From an uncultured Porphyromonadaceae bacterium (GTDB lineage: Bacteria; Bacteroidota; Bacteroidia; Bacteroidales; Muribaculaceae): a stretch of 59,017 nucleotides of DNA. The stretch spans positions 1-59,017 of the forward strand of contig CAMWVE010000015.1 in the NCBI GenBank assembly GCA_947177685.1, in the 5' to 3' direction. Below, in pieces: positions 1 through 6,867 of this stretch. The notes beneath the pieces are model-generated. The model had not been told where the DNA came from. It did not search any database and saw only the letters and a list, made by a program, of their open reading frames with translations. Position numbers and translations under genes: made by a program. Position 1 is the first letter of the stretch. Every line of letters starts with the position of its first letter.

Positions 1-34
1 CAAGAGGCTTATAGCAATAAAGACATTTATTCAT
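1..34 (-). CDS. HipA/HipT-type kinase, N-terminal fragment (cut by window edge)
   Basis: An ATG at 34 on the minus strand opens a frame reading MNKCLYCYKPL that runs off the window start. It overlaps the stop of the HipS-like gene by 8 bases, in a different frame. A start with paired cysteines (CLYCYKPL) is familiar from Bacteroidota HipA kinase-domain proteins that lack the N-terminal subdomain. Family members are Ser/Thr kinases that act as toxins, some on aminoacyl-tRNA synthetases. The position directly after HipB- and HipS-like genes supports the call. Only eleven codons are visible, so no catalytic residue can be checked. Confidence 0.6.
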   Translation of the reverse strand, partial: MNKCLYCYKPL

Positions 35-365
35 CTGCCACCTCCATTTCTTTTTCGGGTATTATGCTGATGTTTCCAATGCTGTCCTTACAACAGGCAA
101 GCAGCAGTGAGAACCTGTCACGGGCAGAAATCTTCCAGCTCTGTTCGGCAATGTCAAGAAGCCACCCTTCCGGTATCAAACCGTCAAAGAATGGAAACAA
201 AACCTTATCCCTATATACTTTTTCTGTAAGAGGCAGAGTAAGACTCACCGCTTCAGCTTTATCTGATTTTAGAAATTCAGAATCATAGCGGAATTCATAG
301 CCCATGTCGTCTTCAGTCAGTATTCCTGCCAAGACGTTTCCAATCAACACTTTAGCCCTCTTCAT
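27..365 (-). CDS. HipA N-terminal subdomain protein (HipS-like)
   Basis: This 112-residue protein matches the N-terminal subdomain of HipA as a stand-alone chain: an early beta-hairpin (VLIGNVLAGILTEDD), YDSEFL, the LPLTEKVY segment, and the conserved FFDGLIPEGWL motif. In three-part HipBST systems this subdomain is separate from the kinase and can act as part of the antitoxin. The start ATG at 365 overlaps the stop of the HTH gene as ATGA, so translation is probably coupled, and the kinase start lies inside the 3' end. The arrangement looks like an intact split system and not a frameshifted hipA, because each junction has its own ATG. Confidence 0.8.
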   Translation of the reverse strand: MKRAKVLIGNVLAGILTEDDMGYEFRYDSEFLKSDKAEAVSLTLPLTEKVYRDKVLFPFFDGLIPEGWLLDIAEQSWKISARDRFSLLLACCKDSIGNISIIPEKEMEVADE

Positions 366-565
366 AAATTATGTATTTTTGAAGGTGCCATTTCGGCTCC
401 GAAAAGAGCTAAGACCTGATTCACTTTATCAAGCCGGAGGGTGTCCTTGCCTTGTTCCAGCTCACGCACGAACCGTAGACCCACCCCGGATTTTTGGGAC
501 AAGTCAACCTGCGTAAGACCAAATTCCTTACGTTTCTCCTTTACATATCTGCTTAATTCAGTCAT
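362..565 (-). CDS. HipB-like XRE-family antitoxin / repressor
   Basis: A 67-residue helix-turn-helix protein of the Xre/Cro family: the segment from KEKRKEFGLTQVDLSQ through KSGVGLRFVRELEQGK is a standard HTH_3 fold, followed by LRLDKVNQVLALFGAE. Its neighbours make it the DNA-binding antitoxin of a HipBST-type operon, expected to bind its own promoter and restrain the kinase. An upstream in-frame TTG at 586 was rejected as the start because it lies inside the -7 promoter element. ATG 565 has a purine-rich AAAGGG upstream. A pair of matching operator-like sites flanks the promoter. Confidence 0.85.
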   Translation of the reverse strand: MTELSRYVKEKRKEFGLTQVDLSQKSGVGLRFVRELEQGKDTLRLDKVNQVLALFGAEMAPSKIHNL

Positions 566-567
566 AA

Positions 568-626
568 TATACCCTTTGGGGTGCAAAGATAATAAAAATT
601 TTTAAATTTACACCATAATGGGTATA
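568..626 (-). promoter_or_regulatory. hipBST promoter with two inverted operator sites
   Basis: On the minus strand a TATCTTTG (-7 type, 591-584) precedes hipB. Two 18-base sites flank it in opposite orientation, 568-585 and 609-626. Read in the same sense they agree at 14 of 18 positions and share ACACC/GCACC, a short spacer, then GGGTATA. Each is itself partly palindromic (ACC..GGT). The geometry fits a HipB dimer at each site, as in known HipB autoregulation. The inner site also covers the likely hipB ribosome-binding region. Binding is inferred. Confidence 0.6.
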
Positions 627-638
627 ATCTTTTGTTGG

Positions 639-1535
639 TTATTTATTTTTGCCGTTGAGGATGTCAATATTTTCCTGTGCCGAACGTTTCATTTCTTCGC
701 TGGCGTTTTCATTGTCAAGTACCAGCTGAAAACCTGTCAGGGCTTTTTCTTTGTTGCCCAATTCCATGTTTATATACCCGATGTTATATGACACAAGCGG
801 ATCTTCGGGGGTTTGTTTGTGTGCCCGTTCGATATATTCGAGTGCTTCTTCTGATTTGCCTGCGAGGAACAGAACCGCGCCTTTTGAATTCAGCGCTATG
901 TGATCATCGGGGTAATATTTGAGGTTGGCATCCAGTAGCTCCATGGGATTATAGTTGTCAATCAACTGACCTTCATACTCATGTATGCTTTCAAGTACGG
1001 CTGTTGTCGCATCTTTGGCATCGAGGGGCTCGTTTCCTGTCCATATCCACGCATTACGGTTCTTTTCGCCATGTTCAAGAATTTCAATGACTGTTTTCGA
1101 CAGCTTTTCCCAGTCCTCCTTGTAGGCGTAGGCTGCTGCCTTGCCTAATCTGAAGTCCAGACGGTCAGGAAACAATTCTATCCCTTGATCAATCACTTTT
1201 ATCCCCTCGTAATAAATGGAATCGTTTATGGTTACTGAACTGTAGACGGATCCTGCAGGTTTTCCGGCGGAATCCGTAAGAACCCAAATGCTTTCTTCAA
1301 CGTCAGGGTTACTGTCTAATACCACTATGCTGTTCTGTGATTTCCACAGCAGCAGATTAAAACGTGCCGGAAAGATTTCCGGATTGTTTTTGTCTGCAGC
1401 TTCCCACTCTTTAATAATACTGTCAGCCCGCTCGTATGACTTTTCTTCAAGCAGTTCATAGAACTGTTTTTCGTAGTCCTGAGCACTTGCGTAAAATCCT
1501 GATAACAGGCAGAGTGCGAGAATAAATGTTTTCAT
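639..1535 (-). CDS. secreted tetratricopeptide-repeat protein
   Basis: A 298-residue protein with a cleavable signal peptide (MKTFILALCLLSGFYASAQ, signal peptidase I site after ASA) and mainly helical repeats. TPR-like units are clear near the C-terminus: ALNSKGAVLFLAGKSEEALE followed by SYNIGYINMELGNKEKALTG. It is probably a periplasmic scaffold protein; no enzyme motif is seen. The start at 1535 is chosen over the longer TTG frame at 1574 because the -7 element TATATTTG lies at 1579-1572, 20 bases after a TTG at 1602-1600, so transcription begins downstream of 1574. It appears to be monocistronic. Specific role unknown. Confidence 0.8.
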   Translation of the reverse strand: MKTFILALCLLSGFYASAQDYEKQFYELLEEKSYERADSIIKEWEAADKNNPEIFPARFNLLLWKSQNSIVVLDSNPDVEESIWVLTDSAGKPAGSVYSSVTINDSIYYEGIKVIDQGIELFPDRLDFRLGKAAAYAYKEDWEKLSKTVIEILEHGEKNRNAWIWTGNEPLDAKDATTAVLESIHEYEGQLIDNYNPMELLDANLKYYPDDHIALNSKGAVLFLAGKSEEALEYIERAHKQTPEDPLVSYNIGYINMELGNKEKALTGFQLVLDNENASEEMKRSAQENIDILNGKNK

Positions 1536-1571
1536 AAGCCAAATTTTTGTGGATCTGAACAGATAGTGATG

Positions 1572-1602
1572 CAAATATAGCGATTATCGCAGTTCATCAC
1601 AA
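1572..1602 (-). promoter_or_regulatory. promoter of the TPR gene
   Basis: TTG at 1602-1600, 20 bases, then TATATTTG at 1579-1572 on the minus strand match the Bacteroidota primary sigma consensus. The start codon follows about 30 bases after the predicted transcription start. Confidence 0.6.
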
Positions 1603-1692
1603 GTATTTGCAAAAAAATCTTTAATTGTTGGCAGGCTACGGTCACACTCTCGGAATAAATTATTATCTTTGTGTTCACAAAATTCAGTCAAC

Positions 1693-2328
1693 GTGAAATA
1701 CCTCAATAAGATATATCAGTTTTTCAAGAACCACCCCATAGTGCGTCACCTGCTGTTTATCGTCATAGCGGGGTGGCTGGTGCTTGTCGCCGCCATGTTT
1801 TTCCTCGACGGGTGGACTCGTCACGGTGAGACATCGGTGGTGCCCATGCTGAAAGGGCTTAATCTTTATGCGGCGGAGCGTGTGCTGCGCGACCACGGCA
1901 TGGTCTACGAACTTGCGGACTCCATCTATGACCGCAGCTATGAACCGGGCACGGTGGTGGAGCAGAATCCTCGCGCCAACTCCAAGGTGAAACCGGGGCG
2001 CACGGTCTATCTGACCATAGTGGCTTTCTCGCCCAAGCTGGTGACGGTGCCTCCGTTCATGAACATGTCGATGCGCGAAGGTCGCGCCATGTTCGAAGGA
2101 CTCGGATTCAAGGAGGTGAAAGTCGTGGAGGTGGAGTCAGAGTACAAGGATCTGGTGTTAGGTGCCAAAATCAACGGTGTGCCGCTGAAGGCGGGGCAGC
2201 GCGTTCCGCAGACCTCGGTCATAACGCTGGAGGTGGGACGCGGCTACGTTGCTATGCCTGATTCGCTCGATGAGGATGGCGACCAGAGCATATCTGACTA
2301 TATAAAAGGCTATTTCAATGGTAATTGA
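1693..2328 (+). CDS. membrane-anchored PASTA-domain protein
   Basis: A 211-residue protein with a short cytoplasmic head, one membrane helix (residues about 17-38, LLFIVIAGWLVLVAAMFFL) and PASTA repeats outside (VPMLKGLNLYAAERVLRDHG..., VPPFMNMSMREGRAMFEGLG...), ending in a short acidic tail. PASTA domains bind peptidoglycan or muropeptides in other proteins; no kinase or transpeptidase domain is fused here. The start is GTG at 1693 because the longer TTG frame at 1669 sits inside a TATCTTTG -7 element (1664-1671). Its 3' end overlaps rluD by 11 bases, a pairing common in Bacteroidales. Confidence 0.85.
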   Translation: MKYLNKIYQFFKNHPIVRHLLFIVIAGWLVLVAAMFFLDGWTRHGETSVVPMLKGLNLYAAERVLRDHGMVYELADSIYDRSYEPGTVVEQNPRANSKVKPGRTVYLTIVAFSPKLVTVPPFMNMSMREGRAMFEGLGFKEVKVVEVESEYKDLVLGAKINGVPLKAGQRVPQTSVITLEVGRGYVAMPDSLDEDGDQSISDYIKGYFNGN

Positions 2329-3400
2329 CGACAAGGAACAGGATGTGGAGCTGCCTGAAGCCGACGAGTTTGCGGAACTTGACGGCGAGATTGACGGCAC
2401 GGGGATGTATGAGCATTTCCGCTTTGTGGCTGACAAGGGTCAGACACTGCTTCGCGTCGACAAGTTTCTGGTGGCGAAGATGCAGAAGTCGTCGCGCAAC
2501 CGCATCCAGCAGGCTGCCGAGGCGGGGTGTATCCTTGTCAACGGTCGTCCGGTAAAGAGCAACTATCGAGTCAAGCCTGACGATGTCGTAACCATTGTCA
2601 TGGACCGCCCGAAATATGAGCTTGAGATTATTCCGGAGGATATTCCGCTCGACATCGTCTATGAGGATGACGCACTGTTGGTAGTCAACAAGCCTCCCGG
2701 TCTGGTGGTGCATCCCGGACATGGCAATTACTCAGGCACACTGGTCAACGCACTGGCATATCATTTCCGCAATAACCCCGACTACGATGTCAATGACCCC
2801 CGCATGGGTCTGGTGCACCGCATCGACAAGGACACGTCCGGACTGTTGGTGGTGGCAAAGACTCCCGATGCAAAGACCCATCTGGGCAAACAGTTTTTCA
2901 ACAAAACCACCAAGCGCGAGTATGTGGCAGTGGTGTGGGGGATACCTTCGCCTGACATGGGGCGCATCGAGGGCAACATAGGTCGCTCGTTGCGCGACCG
3001 CCTGCAGATGGAGGTGTTTCCGGTGGGGGGAGATTACGGCAAGCCTGCCGTCACCCACTACACCGTTCTGGAGAAACTGGGCTACGTCAGCGTGGTGAAA
3101 TGCGTTCTCGAAACCGGTCGCACCCATCAGATACGCGTGCACATGAAGCACATAGGGCATCCGCTGCTGAATGACTCGCGCTACGGCGGCGACAAGATTC
3201 TGCGTGGCACCACATCAGCCAAATATCGCCAGTTTGTCATGAACTGCTTCGACATCTGTCCCCGTCAGGCGCTGCATGCGCGCACCCTCGGGTTCGTTCA
3301 TCCGGTGACAGGGAAGGAGATGTTTTTCGAGACCGAGGTACCGGCTGACATGACCCGCATGATAGAGCGCTGGCGCACACTCAATGCTGATAATCAATAA
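2318..3400 (+). CDS. rluD: 23S rRNA pseudouridine synthase, RluD/RluA family
   Basis: A 360-residue RNA modification enzyme. An S4 RNA-binding domain lies at about 45-110 (LRVDKFLVAKMQKSSRNRIQ, GCILVNGRPVKSNYRV). The catalytic domain carries the RluA-family motif HRIDKDTSGLLVVAK, with D170 as the expected nucleophile, and RTHQIRVH further on. RluD homologues modify the helix 69 region of 23S rRNA and assist 50S assembly. The acidic N-terminal extension of about 30 residues before the S4 domain is unremarkable. It is translationally linked to the upstream PASTA gene by an overlap. Family assignment is secure; choice of RluD within the family rests on the S4 domain and context. Confidence 0.9.
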   Translation: MVIDDKEQDVELPEADEFAELDGEIDGTGMYEHFRFVADKGQTLLRVDKFLVAKMQKSSRNRIQQAAEAGCILVNGRPVKSNYRVKPDDVVTIVMDRPKYELEIIPEDIPLDIVYEDDALLVVNKPPGLVVHPGHGNYSGTLVNALAYHFRNNPDYDVNDPRMGLVHRIDKDTSGLLVVAKTPDAKTHLGKQFFNKTTKREYVAVVWGIPSPDMGRIEGNIGRSLRDRLQMEVFPVGGDYGKPAVTHYTVLEKLGYVSVVKCVLETGRTHQIRVHMKHIGHPLLNDSRYGGDKILRGTTSAKYRQFVMNCFDICPRQALHARTLGFVHPVTGKEMFFETEVPADMTRMIERWRTLNADNQ

Positions 3401-3417
3401 CACAACACAGATACATC

Positions 3418-5196
3418 ATGAACACAGAAATTACAAACCGAATCAAACAGGTGCAGCAACTGCTCAAGCAGAATGGAACTGCAGCTGTCATAATACCGCA
3501 GACTGACCCCCACCAGAGCGAGTATATTGCATCGCACTGGCAGGTGCGACGTTTCCTCAGCGGTTTCACCGGTTCAGCCGGCTCGCTGCTCATCTTGCAG
3601 GATGCTGCCTATCTCTGGACAGACTCACGCTATTTCATTCAGGCGGCACAGCAGCTCGAAGGTACTCCCATAGCGCTGATGAAAGAGGGTTTGCCTGAAA
3701 CACCTTCGATTTCCGGATTCCTGACCCAGACGCTTGCCAAGGGTGACAAGGTTGGCGTCGACGGATGGATATTCTCGGTCAACGAATGTGAGGCGCTCAC
3801 AGCCGAGCTGGCAAAAGCAGGCATCGAAGTGACCACCGGTTTTGACTTCATTGATGAGATATGGAACGACCGTCCGGACCTCCCTGCCGACAAAATCTTC
3901 ATCCATGAGAACGTCTATGCCGGCGAAGATGCGGCTCAGAAAATGGAGCGCGTGATGGCGAAGGTTAAAGCTGACGGCGCTGACGCCATCTTCATTTCCG
4001 CGCTTGATGACATTGCATGGACGCTCAACATCCGCTCGCGCGACGTGAACTGCAACCCCGTAGCCACAGCCTTCCTCTATCTCTCTGACGGCAAGAAGAT
4101 TCTGTTCACCAATCCTGCCAAGGTGGATGACACCGTGGCGCAGTATCTCGGTTCACGCGGTGTTACCACGGCTCCTTATGACACCGTCGATACCTTCCTG
4201 TCAGCTGCCGGTGACAGCCGCGTGCTCATCGACCCTGCCAAGACTGCGGTGCGTGTCAAGGAACTGCTCAAGAACTACAAGATTGGTGTGTCGCCCGTGG
4301 CAATGATGAAAACCATCAAGAACGATGTGCAGATTCAGGGCATACGCTCAGCCATGCACAAGGATGGCGCCGCGCTGACAGGCGCTTTCCGCGAAATCGA
4401 GGAGCGTGTGGCTGCCGGCGTCAGCACCACAGAGCTTGATGTCGCCGACATCCTCACCAAACACCGTTCGCGTCAGGCGCTTTACTTCGACGAATCGTTC
4501 GAGACCATAGCCGGCTACGGTCCTCACGGAGCCATTGTCCACTATTCTGCCACCGAGGAGAGCAGCGTTGCCATCGGCACTGACTCGCTGCTGCTCATCG
4601 ACTCAGGCGCGCAGTATCTCGACGGTACCACCGACATCACCCGCACCATAACGCTCGGCGAGCCTACTGCCGAACAGAAACGCCACTTCACACTGGTGAT
4701 GAAAGGTCATATAGCCCTCGGGACACAGATGTTCCCCGAAGGTACCCGTGGCGATCAGCTCGACGCGCTCGCCCGTCAGTTCCTCTGGAACGAGGGCATG
4801 AGCTATCTGCACGGCACCGGTCACGGTGTGGGTCACTTCCTCAATGTGCATGAAGGTCCGCAAAGCATACGCCTGAACCATGTCAATGTGGCGCTTCAGC
4901 CCGGCATGCTCACTTCAAACGAGCCGGGTCTCTACATAGAGGGGCTTCACGGCATCCGTTGCGAGAACCTTACACTGGTGGTTCCTGCCGTGTCAAACAG
5001 CTTCGGCAACTTCTACAAGTTCGAGACCATGACCCTGTTCCCCTTCGACCTCCGGCTGTTCGACACCTCCATCATGACCGCTGCAGAAATCGACTGGGTC
5101 AACAACTATCATGCCAACGTGCGTCAGCAGCTGCTCCCGCTGCTCACCGATGAGGCTGACCGCCGGTGGCTTATTGACAAAACTGAAAAACTCTGA
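3418..5196 (+). CDS. pepP: Xaa-Pro aminopeptidase (M24B)
   Basis: A 592-residue cytoplasmic metallopeptidase that removes N-terminal residues preceding proline. It has two creatinase-like N-terminal domains (about 1-300) and a C-terminal pita-bread catalytic domain. The five dinuclear metal ligands are all present: D395 and D406 (LIDSGAQYLDGTTDITR), H469 (HGTGHGVGH), E502 (TSNEPGLY) and E516 (GIRCENL). The length of about 600 fits the long form found in Bacteroidota and in eukaryotic cytosolic aminopeptidase P. It lies 17 bases after rluD and 2 bases before the carbonic anhydrase-like gene, so the three are probably co-transcribed. Confidence 0.92.
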   Translation: MNTEITNRIKQVQQLLKQNGTAAVIIPQTDPHQSEYIASHWQVRRFLSGFTGSAGSLLILQDAAYLWTDSRYFIQAAQQLEGTPIALMKEGLPETPSISGFLTQTLAKGDKVGVDGWIFSVNECEALTAELAKAGIEVTTGFDFIDEIWNDRPDLPADKIFIHENVYAGEDAAQKMERVMAKVKADGADAIFISALDDIAWTLNIRSRDVNCNPVATAFLYLSDGKKILFTNPAKVDDTVAQYLGSRGVTTAPYDTVDTFLSAAGDSRVLIDPAKTAVRVKELLKNYKIGVSPVAMMKTIKNDVQIQGIRSAMHKDGAALTGAFREIEERVAAGVSTTELDVADILTKHRSRQALYFDESFETIAGYGPHGAIVHYSATEESSVAIGTDSLLLIDSGAQYLDGTTDITRTITLGEPTAEQKRHFTLVMKGHIALGTQMFPEGTRGDQLDALARQFLWNEGMSYLHGTGHGVGHFLNVHEGPQSIRLNHVNVALQPGMLTSNEPGLYIEGLHGIRCENLTLVVPAVSNSFGNFYKFETMTLFPFDLRLFDTSIMTAAEIDWVNNYHANVRQQLLPLLTDEADRRWLIDKTEKL

Positions 5197-5198
5197 TC

Positions 5199-5744
5199 AT
5201 GGCACTGATAATTCCAGTACGCGGGTTCACCCCCGAAATAGGCGAGGGCTGTTTCCTCGCCGAGAACGCCACCATAATCGGTGACACTGTCATAGGCAAG
5301 GACTGCTCCATCTGGTTCAACACCGTTTTGCGCGGCGATGTCAACTCCATCCGCATCGGTGACCGCGTCAACATTCAGGACGGGTCAGTTCTGCACACCC
5401 TTTACCAGAAATCGACCATCGAGATAGGTAACGATGTGTCCATAGGTCACAACGTCACCGTTCATGGAGCCAAAATCCGCGATTATGCGCTCATAGGGAT
5501 GGGTGCCGTGGTGATGGACGACGCCGAAGTGGGCGAGGGTGCGCTGGTAGCTGCCGGCTCGGTGGTTCTGAGCCGTACGAAAATCGGCGCGCACGAACTC
5601 TGGGGTGGCGCACCTGCCAAATTCATAAAAATGGTGGAGCCGGAAAAGGCTAAGGAAATGAACGTGAAGATAGCCAAGAACTATCTGATGTACTCCAAAT
5701 GGTACGAAAGTGACCCCGAAACGGCACAAGAATCTGAAAAATAG
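5199..5744 (+). CDS. gamma-carbonic anhydrase-like hexapeptide-repeat protein
   Basis: A 181-residue left-handed beta-helix protein of the YrdA/PaaY type. Hexapeptide repeats run from about residue 10 to 135, with three histidines placed as zinc ligands: H66 (GSVLHTLY), H84 and H89 (IGHNVTVHG). A C-terminal helical tail follows. Family members bind zinc; some hydrate CO2 and others act as thioesterases or have no shown activity, so the reaction is not fixed by sequence alone. It follows pepP with a 2-base gap, and rpsU downstream has its own promoter. Confidence 0.85.
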   Translation: MALIIPVRGFTPEIGEGCFLAENATIIGDTVIGKDCSIWFNTVLRGDVNSIRIGDRVNIQDGSVLHTLYQKSTIEIGNDVSIGHNVTVHGAKIRDYALIGMGAVVMDDAEVGEGALVAAGSVVLSRTKIGAHELWGGAPAKFIKMVEPEKAKEMNVKIAKNYLMYSKWYESDPETAQESEK

Positions 5745-5764
5745 GTAAATTGAAGGAGAAAATT

Positions 5765-5794
5765 TTGCAGAATCAAAAAGATTTACTATCTTTG
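5765..5794 (+). promoter_or_regulatory. promoter of rpsU
   Basis: TTG at 5765-5767, 19 bases, then TATCTTTG at 5787-5794, a good match to the Bacteroidota consensus. The rpsU start lies 46 bases downstream of the -7 element. Confidence 0.7.
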
Positions 5795-5840
5795 CCCCGC
5801 TAAAATTCACCGTAATAATAAATAAAATCAAAAAAGAAAC

Positions 5841-6032
5841 ATGATTATTGTACAAGTAAAAGAAGGCGAAAACATCGAAAGAGCACTTAAGAAATTCAAA
5901 CGTAAGTTTGAAAAAACCGGCATCGTTAAAGAACTGCGCAACCGTCAGGCATTCGAAAAACCTTCGGTAACAAACCGCAAGAAAATGATGAAAGCCGTTT
6001 ATGTGCAGAAACTTCGCTCAGTTGAGGATTAA
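5841..6032 (+). CDS. rpsU: 30S ribosomal protein S21
   Basis: A 63-residue basic protein starting MIIVQVKEGENIERALKKFK, the conserved S21 opening, followed by a helical Arg/Lys-rich region (NRQAFEKPSVTNRKKMMKAV). S21 sits on the 30S platform near the anti-Shine-Dalgarno end of 16S rRNA and helps in initiation. In Bacteroidota, which make little use of Shine-Dalgarno pairing, S21 has been linked to sequestering that 16S end. It has its own promoter and is followed by a non-coding stretch with hairpins. Length is normal for the family. Confidence 0.95.
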   Translation: MIIVQVKEGENIERALKKFKRKFEKTGIVKELRNRQAFEKPSVTNRKKMMKAVYVQKLRSVED

Positions 6033-6168
6033 TTCCGTAAGTTAAACCATCAAAAGTCTGTCACCAGTCTCTGACATTGACAAATCGGAAAGGAGTTGTT
6101 TAGCTTACAGAAATCCGCAACAGTCACTTTTACGCCTTCAGCGCCCATATAATATAATGTACGCGCGT

Positions 6169-6256
6169 GAACTGACCGCATTACCGCTCAGTTCCGGAGG
6201 CACAATAACAAAATAAAATCACAAGCCGGCGTCAAACAAATTGCACCGGCTTGTGA
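6169..6256. terminator. two hairpins downstream of rpsU
   Basis: The first has a 7-bp stem (6169-6175 with 6188-6194, GAACTGA/TCAGTTC). The second is stronger: an 11-bp perfect stem, 6219-6229 with 6246-6256 (TCACAAGCCGG/CCGGCTTGTGA), with a 16-base loop. No T-run follows on the plus strand. On the minus strand the second stem is followed by a T-rich stretch, so it could stop antisense transcription. Confidence 0.45.
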
Positions 6257-6275
6257 ATTCTACAAAAGCTCATGA

Positions 6276-6397
6276 AGCTTTCAGAGTTCTCGGAGCTTTC
6301 AGAGTTCTCGGAGCTTTCAGAGTTCTCGGAGCTTTCAGAGTTCTCGGAGTTTTCGGATCTCACAGGGTTTTCAGAGTTCCCGGAGCTTTCAGAATCC
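6276..6397. repeat. 18-bp tandem repeat array
   Basis: Four perfect copies of AGCTTTCAGAGTTCTCGG lie at 6276-6347, followed by degenerate copies to about 6397. The same unit appears, degenerate, at 15527-15571. A frame of 69 codons runs through the array only because 18 is a multiple of three; it has no gene-like start region and is not called. Between 6398 and 6500 there are also two degenerate copies of a roughly 30-base unit beginning AACACAACCATCAACA. Confidence 0.85.
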
Positions 6398-6867
6398 TTT
6401 TCTTAACTAATCTATCAAACACAACCATCAACACAACTATCTTGATCTAACACAACCATCAACAGAACCGTCTTAATTCTACACACAAAAAAGTCTCTTA
6501 ATCCTACACACACAAATCTCCCTTTTTCCCATCAGACGTAATTTGCATAATATGTGAATTTTGCTATAAGAACATTAAAGATTGTTAATTACTCACTTCA
6601 AAGTGTTCGGGAACCAAAAAAAAATGTTAGTTTTGTAAAGAATAGGTGGAGAGTGTCCTGTGGACATTCTGCCCTCTTCATCCAAAAATTAGCAAAAAGA
6701 AAGAAAAAATACAAACCATAGTCATTATCACCTTTAAAACAATTACAAAAACAACAGAAAACAGCTTTAATACAAACCATTTTCCAGCTTCTTGCCGAAA
6801 ATACTAAACACAGTCTTGCTATCAGACACTTATAAACCAACCCATAAAACTAAATGAAAAAGTAATT
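6398..6867 (+). other. non-coding leader region upstream of the SusC-like gene
   Basis: No plausible gene is seen. A TAGTTTTG at 6628-6635 could be the -7 element of the SusC/SusD transcript, which would leave a 5' leader of about 225 bases, A-rich and with no hairpin I can support. Long leaders before susC-like genes are frequent in Bacteroidales and are sometimes targets of antisense RNAs; no such RNA can be shown here. Confidence 0.35.

Noticed and set aside
27-365. hipA broken by a frameshift
   Set aside because: Each piece has its own ATG and the junctions are short overlaps typical of coupled genes; split HipS/HipT systems are known.
6033-6168. tRNA or small RNA gene in the gap after rpsU
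   Set aside because: No cloverleaf or T-loop sequence could be found; only hairpins are present.
6276-6397. CRISPR array
   Set aside because: Units are directly adjacent with no spacers, and no cas gene is in the window.
6241-6450. 69-codon open frame after the rpsU hairpins
   Set aside because: It consists of the translated 18-bp tandem repeat; the start codon lies just past the hairpin stem and no promoter or family match is visible.
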